Assembly (NCBI GenBank): GCA_964511875.1
Contig: CAZEHS010000068.1
Span: 1-18,147, forward strand
Origin: CAZEHS01 sp964511875
Lineage (GTDB): Bacteria; Bacillota; Clostridia; Peptostreptococcales; Acidaminobacteraceae
Direction of reading: 5' to 3'
Length of the DNA stretch: 18,147 nucleotides
The notes beneath the pieces were generated by a model. The model was not told the origin of the DNA, did no database searches, and was given only the letters and a program-made list of their open reading frames with translations. Position 1 is the stretch's first letter. Each line of letters begins with the position of its first letter. The translations under genes and the position numbers were made by a program. This document shows positions 6,034-13,960 of this stretch, in pieces.

Positions 6034-8049
6034 TTGACTAAGAAAGTTTCTCTGAAACATATCGATAACCTTATCTTTTCCCTGGATATCGGAACCCGCA
6101 ACGTTGTAGGAATGATCGCCCAAAATGCCGACGGTGTACACCATGTCCTGGACTACGAAATCATGGCTCATCCGGACCGTGCCATGTACGACGGTCAGAT
6201 CCATGATATCGAAAAGGTCGCCTCCGTGGTCCGCCAGGTGAAGGAAGTGCTGGAAAATCGAACGGGTCTGGATTTGAAGCATGTGGCCATAGCTGCAGCC
6301 GGGCGGGCGCTGAAAACCCGCAGGGTCAGTGTGGAACGGGAACTGGACTATATGACAACCATCACTAAGGTGCTGACGGATAATTTGGAGATGGAGGCCA
6401 TCCAGCAGGCTCAGAGCCAGTTGGATGAAGGTGATTCCGAATCCGCCGTTCAGTATTACTGTGTCGGTTACACCGTTATCAACTATTACCTGGACGATTC
6501 CATGATCCAGACGCCCCGTGACCATCGGGGGAGTCGTCTGAAAGCAGATATGATAGCCACCTTCCTTCCTCACAGCGTTGTGGACAGCCTTTATACAGTC
6601 GTCGACATGGTAGGGTTGGAAGTGATAAGTCTTACATTGGAGCCGATCGCAGCCATCAATGTGGCGATTCCTCCCAAGTTCAGACTACTTAACCTAGCCC
6701 TCATCGACGTTGGTGCCGGAACTTCGGATATAGCCATCACGAAGGACGGAACCATTGTTTCATATGCGATGGTGGCGGAGGCCGGAGACGAAATCACCGA
6801 AGCTCTGGCCCGGGAATTCCTGCTGGATTTTGATACTGCTGAAACCCTGAAGACGAAGCTATTCTCGAAGACGGCGCACAGCTTCACTGACATCGTAGGC
6901 ATTCCTCATCAGCTGTCCACGGAAGAAATATTGATGAGGATCAATCCTGTAATAAGCCAGATCACTGCTCATATAGCTGAGAAGATTGTTGAGTTCAATG
7001 GGCGTGCTCCCAGCGCCGTATTCTGTATCGGCGGAGGCTGTCAGGTGCCGGGATTCACGAAAATGCTGGCAGAAGCGCTGGAGATTCCTGGAGAGCGGGC
7101 CGTAATAAAGGGTGCAGAGGCACTTGAGAACCTGAAATTTGAAGGTGTTCCCCTGAAAGGTCCGGAATATGTGACGCCTGTTGGAATCGGGTTCACAGCC
7201 CTGAAGGAACGGCATCAGGATTTCCTTCAGGTGACAGTCAATGATAAATCCATCCGCTTGTTCAATTCCAGGCAGCTGTCGGTTTCAGATGCCCTGATTC
7301 TGATTGGCTACAGCGCACGGAAGCTTATTGCCCGCCGAGGTCAGCCTATTACAATAACTGTAAATGGGCTGGCACGCACAGTGGCCGGAGAATATGGCGA
7401 AGCGGCACGGATTCACGTGAACGGTCGGGAGGCCAGCCTCGACACCCGTCTGAAAAACAAGGACGATATCCGCATTGAACCTGCAGTTCCGGGACTGCCT
7501 GCGCAGCCGATGCTCCGGGAGGTCCTGCCTCTGCACCGTGCAGTGAACTTTCAGGGGGAATCGCTGCCCCTGATCTGTGAAACACGGGTGAACGGCTCAA
7601 TGGCGGATCCGGAGACTCTTCTGAAAGAAGGAGATACGGTGGAAACAAAAGAGGTCCGTTTCATTTCGGATTTCATGGAATATTATGAAGTGGATCCAGG
7701 TTCTTATGTGCTTCATATCAACGGTGCTCCTGCACGCCGCTCAGGAGCTCTTTCTCCCGGTGATGCAATAACCCTTCAGCGGGTTGCTCCAGGAGGATCA
7801 TCTTCGGCTCAAAGCCCGATGGAACCGACGGAGCCAGCTGTTATCAATACCTACCTATTCATCGTAAACGGATCCCCTTTGGAAGTGAATACACATAAGC
7901 GAGAGCTGGTTTTCGTGGATATATTCGATCATTTCAGCTTTGATCGGTCCGTAGCGAAGGGAATTATCGGGCTTAATTTGAACGGGGAACGTGCCAGCTA
8001 TCTGGACAAACTGAAATCCGGGGACGTAATCGACATATTCTGGACTTAA
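6034..8049 (+). CDS. FtsA/PilM-like actin-fold ATPase with long C-terminal extension
   Basis: The first ~375 residues form an FtsA/PilM-type actin fold: phosphate-1 loop FSLDIGTRNVVG (15-26), an SHS2-like insert with QSQLDEGDSESAVQYY (about 131-146), phosphate-2 loop LIDVGAGTSDIAI (223-235) and adenosine motif CIGGGCQVPGF (about 331-341). FtsA proteins link FtsZ to the membrane and PilM works in type IV pilus assembly; neither partner lies in the window. Residues 395-671 are an extension not found in canonical FtsA. It repeats an NG...L..GD.I pattern, which resembles small beta-grasp modules. No C-terminal amphipathic membrane helix is visible. I chose TTG 6034 because AGGTG (6023-6027) is 6 bases upstream; TTG 6010 is an alternative adding 8 residues. 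It heads the operon with the DUF2225 gene and cobUSC. The cellular role is unknown. Confidence 0.8.
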   Translation: MTKKVSLKHIDNLIFSLDIGTRNVVGMIAQNADGVHHVLDYEIMAHPDRAMYDGQIHDIEKVASVVRQVKEVLENRTGLDLKHVAIAAAGRALKTRRVSVERELDYMTTITKVLTDNLEMEAIQQAQSQLDEGDSESAVQYYCVGYTVINYYLDDSMIQTPRDHRGSRLKADMIATFLPHSVVDSLYTVVDMVGLEVISLTLEPIAAINVAIPPKFRLLNLALIDVGAGTSDIAITKDGTIVSYAMVAEAGDEITEALAREFLLDFDTAETLKTKLFSKTAHSFTDIVGIPHQLSTEEILMRINPVISQITAHIAEKIVEFNGRAPSAVFCIGGGCQVPGFTKMLAEALEIPGERAVIKGAEALENLKFEGVPLKGPEYVTPVGIGFTALKERHQDFLQVTVNDKSIRLFNSRQLSVSDALILIGYSARKLIARRGQPITITVNGLARTVAGEYGEAARIHVNGREASLDTRLKNKDDIRIEPAVPGLPAQPMLREVLPLHRAVNFQGESLPLICETRVNGSMADPETLLKEGDTVETKEVRFISDFMEYYEVDPGSYVLHINGAPARRSGALSPGDAITLQRVAPGGSSSAQSPMEPTEPAVINTYLFIVNGSPLEVNTHKRELVFVDIFDHFSFDRSVAKGIIGLNLNGERASYLDKLKSGDVIDIFWT

Positions 8050-8061
8050 ATGGAGACGCTA

Positions 8062-8760
8062 ATGACAGTTGCTAAAGAGGCCATGTACTCAAAATCCTTC
8101 ACTTGCCCAGTGTGTGAAAAAAAATTCACATCCATGAAAGTGAAAACCAGCGCCATCCGTACAGTATCCAGGGACACAGATTTTTATACGAAATATGCGG
8201 GTGATGATCCAACATGGTATGAGGTGCTTGTTTGCCCGACATGCGGGTACTCTTCATTTGAGGGGAGTTTTCAGGATATTTCCATTGCACAGAAGGCAAT
8301 GCTTGAGAAATCGGTCAAATCCAAATGGAAGCAACGGGATTTCGGCGGAGAGCGTACCATTATTCAAACCATTGAAGCCCATACTCTGGCGATGATCTGC
8401 TGCCAGGTCACTGCCGTCAAAAAAACAACGGTTGGAAAACTTTGCCTTCGATTAGCCTGGCTGTATCGTACGCTGAATGATCAGAAGGAATTCGCATTCA
8501 TGGAATACGCAGTACGTAATCTCGAAGAAGCCTACACCAGTGAGAGGCTGGATGAAGACAAATCGAATGAAATCAATGTGATGTATCTCCTGGGAGAACT
8601 GAACCGCCGTTTAGGCCGATATACCGAGGCCAGCCGTTGGTTCAGCCTGCTCATTGCGGATCCGGAACTGAAAAAAATCCGGCATATGAATATCAAGGTC
8701 CGGGAACAGATGAGCCAGACGCGGGAAGATAACAGCCGTGCAAAGGCGGCATCCCAATGA
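8062..8760 (+). CDS. DUF2225 zinc-ribbon protein with TPR-like helices
   Basis: This 232-residue protein has an N-terminal zinc-ribbon with two knuckles, C15-P-V-C18 and C58-P-T-C61, separated by a charged stretch. The wording TCPVCEKKFTSMKVK and VCPTCGYSSFEGSF is typical of DUF2225. The remainder is helical, and residues about 150-215 look TPR-like (YLLGELNRRLGRYTEASRWF). No function is established for the family. I prefer ATG 8062, which has GGAG (8052-8055) at 6-base spacing; ATG 8050 directly follows the stop of the previous gene but has no ribosome binding site. Its stop overlaps the cobU start in an ATGA arrangement, so it is translated with its neighbours. Confidence 0.85.
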   Translation: MTVAKEAMYSKSFTCPVCEKKFTSMKVKTSAIRTVSRDTDFYTKYAGDDPTWYEVLVCPTCGYSSFEGSFQDISIAQKAMLEKSVKSKWKQRDFGGERTIIQTIEAHTLAMICCQVTAVKKTTVGKLCLRLAWLYRTLNDQKEFAFMEYAVRNLEEAYTSERLDEDKSNEINVMYLLGELNRRLGRYTEASRWFSLLIADPELKKIRHMNIKVREQMSQTREDNSRAKAASQ

Positions 8761-9317
8761 ATGGGAAAATCACGTTGGTGACCGGGGGTGCCCGGAGCGG
8801 CAAGAGCAGCTTCGCAGAAGCACTTGCCATGAAGGAAAAACGGGTTCTGTATATAGCCACAGCAATTCCCTTCGATGATGAGATGAGAGAAAGGATCCGC
8901 CTCCATCAAAAACGCAGACCGGAGGAGTGGGGAACACTGGAGGCTTATAAGGATATTGACAGGCGGCTGGATAAGCTGAAGTCTACCTTTGACTGTGTTC
9001 TTGTGGACTGCCTGACCGTGATGACCACCAATCTGATGTTTGATGATCATTCCTTCGACATCGACACTGTAAATGAAGAACAGAAGCATCAGATGCAGGA
9101 TATGATTCTCAGCCAAGTCAATGCACTTTGCACCTGGCTTAAGCTGAACAATAAATCAGGGATTATGGTTACCAACGAAGTGGGCATGGGCATAGTGCCT
9201 GAGAACCGCCTGGCTAGATATTTCAGGGATGTTGCAGGCAGGGTCAATCAACTAGCTGCCGCTGAGGCTGACGAGGCATGGCTGGTGTGTTGCGGGTTAC
9301 CGCTGAAACTAAAATGA
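8757..9317 (+). CDS. cobU: Adenosylcobinamide kinase / adenosylcobinamide-phosphate guanylyltransferase
   Basis: CobU phosphorylates the aminopropanol arm of adenosylcobinamide and then attaches GMP, giving AdoCbi-GDP for nucleotide-loop assembly in the cytosol. The 186-residue length fits the family (about 180). The P-loop GGARSGKS spans residues 10-17. H50 in RIRLHQKRRPEEW corresponds to the guanylylated histidine (His46 in Salmonella). The conserved VDCLTVMTTN and VTNEVGMGIVPENRLARYFRD segments follow, and the end (LAAAEADEAWLVCCGLPLKLK) is family-like. It overlaps the DUF2225 stop by 4 bases and is directly followed by cobS. No riboswitch lies upstream in this operon. Confidence 0.97.
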   Translation: MNGKITLVTGGARSGKSSFAEALAMKEKRVLYIATAIPFDDEMRERIRLHQKRRPEEWGTLEAYKDIDRRLDKLKSTFDCVLVDCLTVMTTNLMFDDHSFDIDTVNEEQKHQMQDMILSQVNALCTWLKLNNKSGIMVTNEVGMGIVPENRLARYFRDVAGRVNQLAAAEADEAWLVCCGLPLKLK

Positions 9318-9331
9318 AGAAACGGAGCTAT

Positions 9332-10072
9332 ATGAAATCACTATTCCTTATGATCCAGTTCCTCACCCGTATTCCCATCCCGATCACCATCCCCTGTGAG
9401 TCTGAGGATTTCGCCAAGGGCCCTCCATGGTTTCCAATGGTCGGGTGGGTGATCGGCGCCATACTCGGTGGAGCGGCACTGCTGCTGAATCCATTGGGAG
9501 AACCATGGATGACAGCGATCCTTCTCGTGATCCTTGAAGCCCTGATAACCGGAGGACTGCATCTGGATGGCCTGGCCGACAGCTTTGACGGCCTGTATTC
9601 CAACCGCGACAGGGAACGGATCCTGGAAATCATGAAGGACAGCCGGATCGGATCCAACGGAGTACTGGCTCTGATCGGTCTTCTGGGGCTGAAGTTCGTG
9701 GTCCTTGCATCCATACCTGCCGCACAGTTACCTGTCGCAGTGCTGGTGATGCCCGCAGCAGCCCGTCTGAACATGACAATAGCCAGCTTCCTCAGCCACC
9801 CTGCGCGTCCACAGGGAATGGGGAACCTTTTCATAGGACTGGTGAAGCCTTCAGGGCTCCTTATGGCCGCTGCGATCCTGTTCATTCCGCTTGGATTCCT
9901 GGGTCAGCTTCAAAATGCTGCGATTTGGGGGACCCTGCTGGTAGGATTCCTGTTTGTCAGACAGGCGGAGAAGATCCTGGGCGGCATTACGGGAGATATC
10001 CTTGGGGCGCTTTGCGAGATCAGCGGATTGGCGTTCGTACTGTTTTATTGGCTGCATGGAAAGTTGTTTTAG
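9332..10072 (+). CDS. cobS: Adenosylcobinamide-GDP ribazoletransferase (cobalamin synthase)
   Basis: CobS is the membrane enzyme that joins AdoCbi-GDP to alpha-ribazole(-phosphate) to make adenosylcobalamin (phosphate). The 246 residues contain the family signature GGLHLDGLADSFDGLYSN (about 74-91), with its acidic metal-binding residues, followed by RILEIMKDSRIGSNGVLAL. Several hydrophobic helices are evident (about residues 39-55, 104-125, 170-190 and 225-242). I chose ATG 9332 because GGAG lies at 9324-9327 and the N-terminus MKSLFLMIQFLTRIPIPI is typical of CobS. ATG 9314 overlaps the cobU stop as ATGA but lacks a ribosome binding site and would add 6 residues. The order cobU-cobS-cobC is that of the loop-assembly operon in many bacteria. 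Confidence 0.96.
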   Translation: MKSLFLMIQFLTRIPIPITIPCESEDFAKGPPWFPMVGWVIGAILGGAALLLNPLGEPWMTAILLVILEALITGGLHLDGLADSFDGLYSNRDRERILEIMKDSRIGSNGVLALIGLLGLKFVVLASIPAAQLPVAVLVMPAAARLNMTIASFLSHPARPQGMGNLFIGLVKPSGLLMAAAILFIPLGFLGQLQNAAIWGTLLVGFLFVRQAEKILGGITGDILGALCEISGLAFVLFYWLHGKLF

Positions 10073-10082
10073 GAGGTCCTTT

Positions 10083-10676
10083 ATGACCACTGTATATCTG
10101 ATCCGTCACGGCAAGAGTGAAGGCAATGAACGAAAGCTATACACCGGGTGGACGGATTTGCCGCTCTCGGAAGAAGGTGAAACGCAGGTTCGGCTCCTTG
10201 CAGCCCATTTGCCGCACCCGCAGCCCTATCACCTGGTCACCAGCGATCTGTGCCGGGCCAGGGAAACTGCCCGTGTGCTCTCTGAAAGCTGGCACACCCC
10301 GGTAACGGTTGATAAAGACCTCAGGGAAATGCATTTCGGAGCCTTCGAAAACCGTACATGGGAAAATATCATAGAAAAGTATCCAGCATTGGTTAAGCAG
10401 TGGACCGCAAACTGGTTTGAAGCCCGTACCCCCGAAGGGGAATCGGTTCAGGACCTTTATCAGCGGGTAATGGGAGCTTACCGGAATTATCGATCCATCT
10501 GGAAGGGGACCACCTGGGGCCTGGTAGCTCACAGCGGCGTCATCCAGGCAATACTGGCGATGGAACTTGCCGGCACCCACGAAGCCCACTGGCGCTTCTC
10601 CGTAGAAAACGCCCGCCTGATTCGCCTCGACTACACCGATGACGGATATGCGGTGTTGAAAGCACTCAATGTATAA
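10083..10676 (+). CDS. cobC: Alpha-ribazole phosphatase-type histidine phosphatase
   Basis: This 197-residue histidine-phosphatase (phosphoglycerate-mutase-like) protein probably removes the phosphate from alpha-ribazole-5'-phosphate or adenosylcobalamin-5'-phosphate, the last step of loop assembly. The phosphohistidine motif LIRHGKSEGN has R8-H9-G10. E82 in LREMHFGAFENRTW is the likely general acid, and H150 in VAHSGVIQAIL completes the site. The CobC identity rests mainly on its place directly after cobU-cobS (10-base gap); by sequence alone it could be another small phosphatase. ATG 10083 follows a perfect AGGAGGT at 10071-10077. An upstream in-frame ATG at 9954 lies deep within cobS and is not credible. 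I see no clear terminator after it before the next promoter. Confidence 0.88.
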   Translation: MTTVYLIRHGKSEGNERKLYTGWTDLPLSEEGETQVRLLAAHLPHPQPYHLVTSDLCRARETARVLSESWHTPVTVDKDLREMHFGAFENRTWENIIEKYPALVKQWTANWFEARTPEGESVQDLYQRVMGAYRNYRSIWKGTTWGLVAHSGVIQAILAMELAGTHEAHWRFSVENARLIRLDYTDDGYAVLKALNV

Positions 10677-10713
10677 CTCAACCGAACCTGTTTTCAATTA
10701 TTTGTACTTGCCA

Positions 10714-10742
10714 TTGTGTCGTAGCTTTCTGTACTATATAAT
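10714..10742 (+). promoter_or_regulatory. Promoter of the cobalamin-riboswitch operon
   Basis: TTGTGT (10714-10719), a 17-base spacer and a perfect TATAAT (10737-10742). Transcription should start near 10749, about 10 bases before the 5' strand of the riboswitch. Confidence 0.75.
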
Positions 10743-10758
10743 GAAACCAACTGAAAAA

Positions 10759-10936
10759 CGAAGTCCGCAGGTGCCGAAAGGATAATAGGGAAGAACGGTG
10801 TGAATCCGTCGCAGCCCACGCTACTGTAAGCATGGATGGTCTGACAACAAGCCACTGGAGTTGATCCGGGAAGGCGTCAGCACCGGAAGAAATGCAAGCC
10901 AGGAGACCTGCCTGTGGATTGATTTGAAACACTTCG
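10759..10936 (+). ncRNA. Cobalamin (adenosylcobalamin) riboswitch
   Basis: The conserved core of the cobalamin riboswitch is present in order: AGGTGCC (10769-10775), AATAGGGAA (10784-10792), GGTGTGAATCC (10797-10807), GCTACTGT (10820-10827) and the B12 box AGCCAGGAGACCTGCC (10897-10912). GCAGGT (10767-10772) can pair with ACCTGC (10906-10911). An outer helix CGAAGT (10759-10764) with ACTTCG (10931-10936) would close the whole element. It lies between a good promoter and an intrinsic terminator upstream of cbiA. When cobalamin is bound it should therefore end transcription and lower synthesis of cobyric acid and the aminopropanol linker. Confidence 0.96.
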
Positions 10937-10981
10937 CTGGGAGGTGGGTTCATGCATGCGTAAAATGAAACGACTGCTGAT

Positions 10982-11007
10982 CTCCGACGAAGTTCGGAGT
11001 TTTTTTT
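10982..11007 (+). terminator. Riboswitch-controlled intrinsic terminator (expression platform)
   Basis: CTCCGA (10982-10987) pairs with TCGGAG (10994-10999), with a 6-base loop and a run of 8 T (11000-11007), 33 bases before the cbiA start codon. The loop is CGAAGT, the same six bases as the 5' strand of the outer riboswitch helix. Both copies can pair with ACTTCG at 10931-10936, which suggests the switching contact. Confidence 0.88.
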
Positions 11008-11039
11008 GTTTTTGAATAACTGTTGAATGAGGTGATTCT

Positions 11040-12434
11040 ATGAAACGATTCCTGATCGCGGCACCGGCAAGCGGCATGGGTAAGACAAGCATCGCACTGG
11101 GGTTGATGCGGGCTTTCAGAAATCAGGGACTAGTCGTCCAGCCATTTAAAACCGGGCCTGACTACATCGATCCGGCTTTTCATACCCAAGCATGCGGGAG
11201 GACTTCGAGAAATCTCGATCTTTGGATGCTTGAGCCGGAGGTGATTAAAAAGCTGTTCTGTGAAAACGCTGAAGGTGCGGATCTCAGCATCGTGGAAGGT
11301 GTAATGGGGCTTTTCGACGGGCTTGGACACGGTTTTGACAACGCCTCATCAGCTCATCTGGCCAGGATTCTTGAAGCACCGGTTATCCTTGTCATTGACG
11401 GCCGTGGAATGTCCACATCAGCGGCAGCAATGGTAAAAGGCTTCAAGGAACTGGATCCAAGAGTGAAGCTTGCCGGGGTCATAGTCAATCAGGTTTCAGG
11501 GGAGAAGCATTACCAGCTGATTCGAGAGGCTGTCGAAACCTTGGTGCAAGTCCCGTGTTTCGGATATGTTGAGAAGATTCCAGCCGCAAGCCTTGAAAGC
11601 AGACATCTGGGACTGATTCCTTCCGTAGAGACGGAGAATCTTGATGATAAGCTGGAGTTTTTAGCCCAAAACCTGATGAAATCAGTCGATCTGAAGGGGC
11701 TCATCAAGTTGGCGACTGATGCCCCGACAATTACAGCGGAATCCATAGGCGTTCCATTGACAGATTACCCTGTACGTATAGGCGTTGCAAAGGATGAGGC
11801 ATTCAATTTTTATTATGAGGACAATCTTGATTTTTTAAGACGCTATGGAGTCCAGTGGGTCCCTTTCAGCCCCCTTCATGATGCTGCCCTGCCTGAAAAT
11901 CTGGGCGGAATCTATATAGGAGGCGGTTTTCCAGAGGTGTTTGCAGAAAAACTCTCCATGAACGCCGCTATGCTGGGCAGCATCAGTCATGCAGCCGAAT
12001 CAGGAATCCCGATTTTTGCAGAATGCGGTGGTTATATGTACCTGATGGACGCAATCAAGACGTTCGATGGGGATATCCACCCCATGACAGGGATACTCTC
12101 AGGCACTGCAGTCATGACTAAGCGTCTGCAGCGATTCGGTTATGTGGCCATAGCACTTGCTGCAGACTCCCTGTTCGGACCGGCAGGCACCAGGCTGAAG
12201 GGTCATGAATTCCACAGGTCCGTCCGTGAAGGGGTTGAAATACCTGTTCCGGCCTATCAGGTAACCAAAGGGCGACAGCCCCATGAAACCTGGACCTGCG
12301 GTGAGAATACCGGGAATGTGCTCGCCGCCTATGCACATATCCACTGGCTGTCAAATCCCCAGGCGGCACTGAATTTTGTGAAGGAATGCTGCGCATATCA
12401 GCATCGGATTTCTGATAGGGAGGAACACGAATGA
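11040..12434 (+). CDS. cbiA: Cobyrinate a,c-diamide synthase
   Basis: CbiA amidates the a and c side chains of cobyrinate with glutamine and ATP. The 464 residues comprise an N-terminal P-loop ATPase domain (PASGMGKTS, residues 9-17; FKTGPDYIDPAFH after it) and a C-terminal class-I glutamine amidotransferase-like domain. The nucleophile is C329 in FAECGGYMYL, with GHEFHRS further on. CbiA rather than CobB of the aerobic route is suggested by length and by the partners cbiP and cbiB; the sequence does not decide the point. AGGTG (11030-11034) precedes ATG 11040. It is the first gene behind the cobalamin riboswitch and terminator, and overlaps cbiP by 4 bases (ATGA). Its presence implies de novo corrin synthesis or uptake of an unamidated corrinoid; ring-building genes are not in the window. 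Confidence 0.96.
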   Translation: MKRFLIAAPASGMGKTSIALGLMRAFRNQGLVVQPFKTGPDYIDPAFHTQACGRTSRNLDLWMLEPEVIKKLFCENAEGADLSIVEGVMGLFDGLGHGFDNASSAHLARILEAPVILVIDGRGMSTSAAAMVKGFKELDPRVKLAGVIVNQVSGEKHYQLIREAVETLVQVPCFGYVEKIPAASLESRHLGLIPSVETENLDDKLEFLAQNLMKSVDLKGLIKLATDAPTITAESIGVPLTDYPVRIGVAKDEAFNFYYEDNLDFLRRYGVQWVPFSPLHDAALPENLGGIYIGGGFPEVFAEKLSMNAAMLGSISHAAESGIPIFAECGGYMYLMDAIKTFDGDIHPMTGILSGTAVMTKRLQRFGYVAIALAADSLFGPAGTRLKGHEFHRSVREGVEIPVPAYQVTKGRQPHETWTCGENTGNVLAAYAHIHWLSNPQAALNFVKECCAYQHRISDREEHE

Positions 12435-13960
12435 CAAAAACCATTATGATACAGGGAACCGGATCCTCGGTGGGCAAAAGTCTTATTACCGCAGGTCTCT
12501 GTCGGATATTCGCCCGTCAGGGATACCGGGTTGCTCCTTTTAAAGCGCAGAACATGGCTCTTAACTCCTTCATCACCCCTGAAGGGGGCGAAATGGGACG
12601 GGCTCAGGTGGTGCAGGCTGAAGCTTCGGGCATAGCACCCCATGTGGATATGAACCCCATTCTTCTGAAGCCCACCTCAGACAGGAAGGCTCAGATCATC
12701 CTCAACGGCAAGGTTTTCGGCAATGCAGATGCAGATGAATACCATGGTATGAAGGCATCACTGAAGCCCGGTGTCCAGGCGGCATACGATCGCCTGGCCG
12801 CAAGATTTGACCGTGTCGTGATTGAAGGGGCTGGAAGCCCTGCGGAAATAAATCTGATGGAAAACGATCTGGTGAATATGGGTATGGCAGCCATGGCAGA
12901 CTGCCCTGTGATCCTCGTTGGAGATATCGATCGGGGCGGCGTGTTCGCTTCACTTTACGGCACTGTCATGCTGCTGCCGGAAGAAGACAGGAAACGGATC
13001 AAAGGCATGATCATAAACAAATTCCGGGGTGATGAAACCATACTTGAGTCCGGCATCCGCATGATTGAAGAAAAAATGGGAATCCCGGTCTTGGGTGTTC
13101 TCCCCTACGCTCAGATTGATATAGAAGATGAAGACAGCCTGTCGGAAAGGTTTCACCGCCATCAGGATAAAGAAAGTGCCGTGAAGGTGGAAGTCGTATT
13201 CCTTCCAAGAGTCTCAAACTTTACTGATTTCAACGCTTTGGAAACCATGCCGGATGTGAATCTCCGGTATGTCATGCGGGGAGAATCCCTGGAAGAGCCG
13301 GACGTCGTCATCATCCCAGGATCGAAGAACACCATTGAAGACATGGTTTATCTCCGGAATTCCGGCCTGGCCCAACAGATTGTAAAGGCCCATCGCCGCG
13401 GAGCCCGGATTGTCGGGATATGCGGTGGCTACCAAATGCTGGGCAAGCTGATCTGTGATCCTCATGGTACGGAGAGTTCGGTGGCGGAAATCTCAGGGCT
13501 AGGCCTTTTGGATGTTGAAACCGTATTCGAGCCTGAAAAAATGACCACTCAGGTTACGGGCTCCTGGCTTTCGACCAACGGACTGAATGGGATTGACACC
13601 TTGTCTGAACAGCTTACAGGATATGAGATCCATATGGGCCGTACTGTTCTTGGGAATGCTGCAAAGCCTCTTCTTCAGCTGAACGAGCGCCTTGGAAGCA
13701 TCACACCGGATACTGACGGTGCCGTCAGTCCGGACGGCATGGTTTTCGGCAGCTATATCCATGGGATTTTCGACAATCAGCAGTTCACTCAGGCATACAT
13801 CAATGTCGTTCGTCAGAGCAAGGGTCTTGGGGAACAGCAAGGTGAAGCGGTTGATTTCAAATGTTTCAAGGAACAGGAATATGACAAGCTGGCTGATCTG
13901 ATGAGCCGGCATCTGGATCTGAGGGCCATTGAGGCCATGCTTTCGGAGGTAACCCAGTGA
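12431..13960 (+). CDS. cbiP: Cobyric acid synthase (glutamine-hydrolysing)
   Basis: This enzyme (CbiP, also called CobQ) amidates the b, d, e and g side chains of adenosylcobyrinate a,c-diamide to give adenosylcobyric acid. The length of 509 residues is typical (about 490-510). The P-loop-like motif GTGSSVGKS spans residues 9-17, followed by the strongly conserved FKAQNMALNSF and GGEMGRAQVVQAEA. In the C-terminal amidotransferase domain C331 (GICGGYQMLG) is the nucleophile and HGIFDN carries the histidine near the end. The start ATG overlaps the cbiA stop and is preceded by GGGAGG at about 12418-12423. GGAGGT near its 3' end (13945-13950) is the ribosome binding site of cbiB. Confidence 0.97.
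   Translation: MTKTIMIQGTGSSVGKSLITAGLCRIFARQGYRVAPFKAQNMALNSFITPEGGEMGRAQVVQAEASGIAPHVDMNPILLKPTSDRKAQIILNGKVFGNADADEYHGMKASLKPGVQAAYDRLAARFDRVVIEGAGSPAEINLMENDLVNMGMAAMADCPVILVGDIDRGGVFASLYGTVMLLPEEDRKRIKGMIINKFRGDETILESGIRMIEEKMGIPVLGVLPYAQIDIEDEDSLSERFHRHQDKESAVKVEVVFLPRVSNFTDFNALETMPDVNLRYVMRGESLEEPDVVIIPGSKNTIEDMVYLRNSGLAQQIVKAHRRGARIVGICGGYQMLGKLICDPHGTESSVAEISGLGLLDVETVFEPEKMTTQVTGSWLSTNGLNGIDTLSEQLTGYEIHMGRTVLGNAAKPLLQLNERLGSITPDTDGAVSPDGMVFGSYIHGIFDNQQFTQAYINVVRQSKGLGEQQGEAVDFKCFKEQEYDKLADLMSRHLDLRAIEAMLSEVTQ

Noticed and set aside
5941..6573. Open frame of 210 codons on the minus strand
   Set aside because: It is antisense to the start of the FtsA-like gene and its promoter, has no recognisable motif, and the + strand frame has clear actin-fold motifs.
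8532..9116. Open frame of 194 codons on the minus strand
   Set aside because: It spans the junction of the DUF2225 gene and cobU, both of which have strong family motifs on the + strand.
10677..10713. Terminator between cobC and the riboswitch promoter
   Set aside because: There is a TTTT stretch but no stem precedes it, so read-through from cobC into the riboswitch cannot be excluded.
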